A stretch of DNA of 16,934 nucleotides from an uncultured Arcanobacterium sp. (GTDB lineage Bacteria > Actinomycetota > Actinomycetes > Actinomycetales > Actinomycetaceae): positions 1 through 16,934 of the forward strand of contig NZ_CAMXYE010000026.1 of assembly GCF_947253055.1 (NCBI RefSeq), read 5' to 3'. Under the pieces are notes generated by a model. That model did not search any database. It saw only the letters and a program-made list of their open reading frames with translations, and had not been told where the DNA came from. Each line of letters begins with the position of its first letter. The stretch's first letter is position 1. Made by a program: the position numbers and the translations under genes. Shown here in pieces: positions 15,421 through 16,934 of this stretch.

Positions 15421-16233
15421 CTAGAGCGTGAGGTACGGCTTTATTTTTTCGAGATTTTTCTGCCCGATTCCGGGGATATTTAGCAAATCTTCTACTTTTC
15501 GAAATGGCCCTTTTTCCGTGCGCCAATTTACGATATTTTGCGCAGTGACGGGCCCGATTCCCGGTATTTTTTGCAGAGCTTCTTTATCAGCTTGATTGAG
15601 ATTAATCGGAGCAGCTGCTCCGTCTACGGTGTTTTGCTCTGCGCCCCCTCCACTAGGAGCTTCTCCTTGAGCGGGAAAATGTAAATGCTCGCCATCGTGG
15701 ACGGGAGCCGCCAAATTAACAGCTATTTTATCAGCTGTTTCACTGAATCCACCGGCGGCTTCTAAAGCATCTTGCACCCGCACTTCTCCCCGTAGGCTCA
15801 CTACGCCGGGAGTTTTCACTGCCCCGGTTACATAGATAAGCGCTTCTTTCCCCATCTCGGCAGAATCATTTTTAGCCATTTCATCAGCCGCAGCGGGCGG
15901 CGAAGCCGGCGGAGCGGAATGAGCAGTAGAATCCGAATGACTCAGTTGGGTAAAAACTGATATTCCTAATCCGCCCATCAGAAGCGCTAAAAGAATTATT
16001 AGACTGCGCACGGCGCGCTGGGAAAGGCGAAAACGCGGGCGCTGCAGCTGCTCCGTGAGCACTCCCATATCGTTGCCCAGCGCATTTTCGAAAGCCAGAT
16101 TGCGCAACTCTTCTCCGGTGCTAGCGTTACCTAGTTTTCTTCCGGAATCAGAGATTTCGGCATGCCGCGGCATACGGCGGCGTAAATTAGCTCGATCAGT
16201 CAGTTTTTCTAGACGCGGTGGTGGTTGATACAT
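15421..16233 (-). CDS. comEA: ComEA-family DNA-binding competence protein
   Basis: ComEA is the surface DNA receptor that hands DNA to ComEC. The 270-aa protein has an unusually long charged N-terminal cytoplasmic region (1-72), one membrane segment at about 75-95, a Pro/Ala/Ser linker, an SLBB domain (about 131-186: VTGAVKTPGVVSL...LEAAGGF) and tandem helix-hairpin-helix motifs (INLNQA at 210, IPGIGPVTAQNIVNWR and IPGIGQKNLEKIKPYL). This is the standard Gram-positive ComEA architecture. The ATG at 16233 has GAGG only one base away, so the start is uncertain; ATG at 16173 lacks a ribosome site too. It is first in comEA-comEC-holA. Confidence 0.92.
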   Translation of the reverse strand: MYQPPPRLEKLTDRANLRRRMPRHAEISDSGRKLGNASTGEELRNLAFENALGNDMGVLTEQLQRPRFRLSQRAVRSLIILLALLMGGLGISVFTQLSHSDSTAHSAPPASPPAAADEMAKNDSAEMGKEALIYVTGAVKTPGVVSLRGEVRVQDALEAAGGFSETADKIAVNLAAPVHDGEHLHFPAQGEAPSGGGAEQNTVDGAAAPINLNQADKEALQKIPGIGPVTAQNIVNWRTEKGPFRKVEDLLNIPGIGQKNLEKIKPYLTL

Positions 16234-16356
16234 ACCTCTATTTTCAAAAAAATTTTCCGCGCCGCAGGCTGCTATTTTTCTTTGGGGATATTGAAGCTAT
16301 TTCTAGCTTTGTGGACAACTATCAGCTATCTGCCTTAGACCTATTTAAGCTTCCAA

Positions 16357-16422
16357 CTATCATCCAGCTGTCACCCAGTCATAACACAGCTATCATCCAG
16401 CTATCACCCAGATATCATCTAA
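16357..16422. repeat. Array of six 11-bp tandem repeats upstream of comEA
   Basis: Six consecutive 11-mers are visible: CTATCATCCAG, CTGTCACCCAG, TCATAACACAG, CTATCATCCAG, CTATCACCCAG and a decayed ATATCATCTAA. The array can also be seen as a 22-bp pair (16357-16378 and 16390-16411), one mismatch, with a 33-bp period. Degenerate CTATC copies continue leftward at 16319 and 16326. It lies between the aldose-epimerase stop and comEA, in a non-coding gap. The period is about one helical turn, so a protein could bind cooperatively on one face, but no function can be read from sequence. Confidence 0.8.
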
Positions 16423-16433
16423 CTACTAGTTAG
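16419..16433. repeat. Palindrome beside the 11-bp array
   Basis: CTAACTA-C-TAGTTAG is a perfect 7-bp dyad around one base, 11 bp past the aldose-epimerase stop. The centre is too small for a normal hairpin loop, although the outer arms could still pair. There is no T-run, so it is a weak terminator candidate and perhaps an operator-type site. Confidence 0.5.
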
Positions 16434-16444
16434 CAATTAGGCTG

Positions 16445-16934
16445 CTACTGATTGCTATTCTTCCGGTAGGTGAGCGTCGCATATAGCCGGCGAATATCCC
16501 CGCTCTCGAGACGCAAGCTGGCGCGGGCATCTGCTCGATTAAAAGCATCGGGGAGATGCGAGAGCGGCTCTAGAGCCAGCGAATTGCGGCTGTCGCGATT
16601 GAGATTATCTGCGGTAAAAATATGGATTACTGGCGCATCGGCTGGTTCTTGGGTGAGTTCCAAGGTAGCTCCGGAAGCTAAGTCGCGCACCCGCGTAGTT
16701 ACTACCCCGTCTTCATCTGGGATCAAGCCGCGGAAAGATACATCCAACTTTTGATTGCCCAAATAATCAATGTGTAAGGGTGCTTTAATTCCCGCATAGG
16801 CAGCCTCCCCAGCTAAAGGAATTAACTGCGAATCAGCTAAAATTTTTGTACGCGCCGGAATTTCTAAACTGTAGTTCGAGATACCACTACTTCCCGGAAA
16901 ACGCACATAGGGGTGCCAGCCTAAAGCCAAAGGC
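16445..16934 (-). CDS. Aldose 1-epimerase family protein (3' part)
   Basis: Only the C-terminal ~163 residues are in the window; the 5' end lies beyond the right edge, and the reading frame is open to it. The family interconverts alpha and beta anomers of hexoses. The visible part begins just before LGWHPY, which matches the conserved active-site His region, and contains LALEPLSHLPDAFN, whose Glu is the expected catalytic base, with the terminal LRLESGDIRRLYATLTYR matching the last strands. A TTG near the edge is an internal codon, not the start. The anomerase would suit a galactose/glucose pathway with UGPase and GalE. The exact substrate is unresolved: galM-like and YeaD-like subfamilies cannot be told apart here. 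Confidence 0.85.
   Translation of the reverse strand, partial: PLALGWHPYVRFPGSSGISNYSLEIPARTKILADSQLIPLAGEAAYAGIKAPLHIDYLGNQKLDVSFRGLIPDEDGVVTTRVRDLASGATLELTQEPADAPVIHIFTADNLNRDSRNSLALEPLSHLPDAFNRADARASLRLESGDIRRLYATLTYRKNSNQ

Noticed and set aside
15413..15526. N-terminal extension of comEC
   Set aside because: It overlaps comEA's helix-hairpin-helix end in another frame; the ATG at 15412 has a good ribosome site.
16310..16318. TTGTCCACA on the minus strand, matching the actinobacterial DnaA box
   Set aside because: One 9-mer occurs by chance every few tens of kilobases or less with near-matches, no second box or AT-rich unwinding region is present, and no dnaA/dnaN/gyrB genes are nearby. 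Not an origin on this evidence.
16218..16433. 71-codon plus-strand frame with IIQLSP repeats
   Set aside because: The repeats follow from the 33-bp period of the DNA array; there is no ribosome site and it starts inside comEA.
16445..16930. Aldose epimerase starting at the TTG near 16930
   Set aside because: The frame is open to the window edge and the residues before the TTG fit the conserved family block, so the gene starts outside the window.

Overview
The window looks like a core chromosomal segment of a moderate-GC actinobacterium (about half G+C by eye), most like the Actinomycetaceae. The order comEA-comEC-holA ... rpsT-lepA-trmB-hemW ... hrcA-dnaJ(2)-rsmE-phoH-ybeY-(CNNM/CBS protein) is the familiar actinobacterial one. 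The S20 protein, the DnaJ2-type chaperone behind hrcA and the UDPGP-family (eukaryote-like) UTP-glucose-1-phosphate uridylyltransferase fit the same group. The lineage is inferred from gene order and protein character, not from a search.

Layout. On the minus strand, 1-4654 is a tight heat-shock/translation-quality operon read from hrcA downwards: hrcA, dnaJ, rsmE, phoH, ybeY and the first codons of a membrane protein. Its control region (4655-4857) holds a good CIRCE operator (4780-4806), a perfect hairpin overlapping it and two sets of short direct repeats. Positions 4858-9570 are a second minus-strand operon: lepA, trmB, hemW and an unrecognised single-pass membrane protein. A 145-bp divergent spacer separates lepA from a plus-strand unit, 9716-11564: the UDPGP-family UGPase, a roughly 220-nt structured leader with its own candidate promoter, and rpsT. 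A 14-bp perfect-stem, probably bidirectional terminator lies between convergent rpsT and galE. Minus-strand galE (11689-12711), holA (12804-13793), comEC and comEA follow. holA, comEC and comEA are spaced or overlapped as one operon. The right end holds a short array of 11-bp tandem repeats and the 3' part of an aldose 1-epimerase.

How the parts fit. HrcA (repressor) and DnaJ (co-chaperone) are classic CIRCE-controlled genes. RsmE, YbeY, LepA, S20 and TrmB all serve ribosome or tRNA function. HemW handles heme. ComEA and ComEC bind and import DNA, and HolA is the polymerase III delta subunit. UGPase, GalE and the aldose epimerase are three Leloir-pathway enzymes scattered among these core genes, which suggests a sugar-nucleotide module interleaved with the conserved block.

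No insertion sequence, phage gene, CRISPR array, tRNA or rRNA was seen, and no novel multi-gene system. The most interesting non-coding signals are the rpsT leader, the composite hrcA leader and the 11-bp repeat array upstream of comEA.
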